In this document: in pieces, positions 63,300 through 64,000 of the stretch | Layout of the letters: each line of letters starts with the position of its first letter | Numbering within the stretch: position 1 is the first letter of the stretch | Source of the DNA: Erythrobacteraceae bacterium | GTDB lineage: Bacteria; Pseudomonadota; Alphaproteobacteria; Sphingomonadales; Sphingomonadaceae | Assembly: GCA_027486035.1 (NCBI GenBank) | Contig: JAIXPX010000047.1 | Coordinates: forward strand, 57,844 to 121,843 | Direction of reading: 5' to 3' | Length of the DNA: 64,000 nucleotides | Position numbers and translations under genes: made by a program | The notes under the pieces: model-generated | Database searches by the model: none | Told to the model about the DNA's origin: nothing | What the model saw: the letters and a program-made list of their open reading frames with translations, nothing else

Positions 63300-63412
63300 C
63301 TCCGCGAGTCTTTTGTTTTCGCCCTCAAGCGCCGGGCGCAGCGCGTCCGCGCTGCTTGGCTTTCCTCGCATAAGCTCGGGCGGCCGTTCGGCCTTGCGGC
63401 GCTGCGCGCCGG
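63300..63412. repeat. Right 113-bp inverted repeat of the GHKL island
   Basis: Inverted copy of 60981-61093, equal in length, starting 67 bases after the GHKL stop. Confidence 0.9.
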
Positions 63413-63780
63413 GTCAGTGCCACACGCGCCCTTGGTGGCTCCGCGCCCACCCCGCTGCGACTAGGCGGCAAAGCCGCCAAGTCTCGCTCCCCTCCCGCTC
63501 GCGGGAGGGGTTGGGGGTGGGAAGGGTGTAGGGCTGCGCCCGCGCTCCAACTCCCGCCCTTGACCCCCCGCCCAATCCCGCCTAAGAGCGCGCATCCTCC
63601 GCGGGGTATCCCCCACGGAAAGAGCTGAACATTGGCGGCCTCGTCCCTCTCCGCAGGGGCAGTCGTCAAAGTAACCCGGTGGCTGAAGGGCCGTTCGATC
63701 TGGGTGGAGCGTTTCGGCTTAGGCGTCACTCCGGCTTAGGGCTGGGTGCTAATGCGGCAGGCTTTGCGCGTGCCGCCCTG

Positions 63781-63806
63781 GGTCCCAGCTTTCGCTGGGA
63801 TGACGG
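63781..63806. repeat. Dispersed PAKAG-type palindrome
   Basis: GGTCCCAGC-TTTC-GCTGGGATGACGG, the same core as at 42310-42391 and 55765-55788, here 70 bases upstream of rpsL. Confidence 0.75.
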
Positions 63807-63875
63807 TCTAAGGCTAATCCTCCCCCTCCATCGTCCGGTTCCGGTGTCACCCTCATCAGGTGAAGTGAGAACTTA

Positions 63876-64000
63876 ATGCCGACGATCAATCAGCTGGTCC
63901 GCAAGGGCCGCGTTCCGCAGAAGGCCAAGTCCAAGGTCCCTGCGATGGAACAGAACCCGCAGAAGCGCGGTGTCTGCACCCGCGTCTACACGACGACCCC
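63876..64000 (+). CDS. rpsL: Ribosomal protein S12 (3' end outside window)
   Basis: The first 41 codons are present: [17 protein letters not shown], then [18 protein letters not shown], the universal S12 start. S12 sits at the decoding site. The streptomycin-sensitive Lys43 region lies just beyond the window. An AGGTGA ribosome-binding region precedes the ATG. This marks the start of the str operon (rpsL-rpsG-fusA-tuf expected). Confidence 0.97.
   Translation, partial: MPTINQLVRKGRVPQKAKSKVPAMEQNPQKRGVCTRVYTTT

Larger units (their letters stand above)
63234..63875. other. 642-bp gap before rpsL (repeats and str leader)
   Basis: No gene. It holds the right inverted repeat (63300-63412), a CCCCTCCCGC/GCGGGAGGGG hairpin (63489-63510), a PAKAG-type repeat (63781-63806) and the untranslated leader of the str operon. 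Confidence 0.7.

Noticed and set aside
60981..63412. Insertion sequence or composite transposon
   Set aside because: Inverted repeats are present, but the enclosed gene is a GHKL ATPase, with no transposase or visible target duplication.

Overview
The window is high-GC chromosomal DNA with the gene set of a sphingomonad alphaproteobacterium, most likely Erythrobacteraceae. This rests on two very large Caulobacter/Sphingomonas-type TonB-dependent receptors, a tryptophan-halogenase-like flavoprotein in a glucan locus, a 2-hydroxychromene-2-carboxylate isomerase-like protein and many palindromic intergenic repeats. The placement is inference from gene content. The window opens in the 3' end of a class II DAHP synthase gene and closes in the 5' end of rpsL.

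Layout. 0-7.3 kb: aromatic biosynthesis, a scarred ergothioneine (egtB/egtD) remnant, an FAD oxidoreductase, a lower-GC surface-polysaccharide pair (glycerophosphotransferase-like enzyme and flippase), a DUF2141 protein, and a nucleotidyltransferase/HAD pair. 7.4-18.2 kb: a beta-glucan utilisation locus with a halogenase-like protein, TonB receptor, GH16, LacI regulator, MFS transporter and GH3 lipoprotein. A LacI-type palindrome lies in front of the receptor gene and a degenerate copy in front of GH3. 18.2-31.9 kb: alkylsulfatase, ArsR operon, carbonic anhydrase, two acyl-CoA dehydrogenases, a second TonB receptor, response regulator, phosphatase and trxB. 32-36.4 kb: tandem MAPEG genes, a parS-like site, a HerA-like ATPase, tRNA-Gln(TTG), a YghU-type GST and a topoisomerase IB remnant. 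36.4-44.9 kb: nadE, an EamA transporter, a redox/pirin cluster with its LysR gene, GST, trhO and ilvE. 45-55.7 kb: a repeat-rich gap with an 18-codon ORF behind a near-perfect Shine-Dalgarno, then tlyA, tspO, ubiK, recO, leuB, glycosyltransferases, a TetR module and metZ. 55.7-61 kb: repeat arrays, a broken DNA methyltransferase, a VanX-like peptidase, apaG and a LysR gene. 61-63.4 kb: a low-GC GHKL ATPase/nuclease-like gene enclosed by 113-bp inverted repeats, just before the str operon.

Two themes stand out. First, three genes (egtB-egtD, topoisomerase IB, a site-specific DNA methyltransferase) survive only as heads and tails with the middle removed. This suggests ongoing loss of accessory functions by internal deletion. 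Second, the GHKL-nuclease gene inside inverted repeats is the best candidate for an undescribed, possibly defensive, accessory module. All functions are read from sequence motifs and family knowledge; no search was run.
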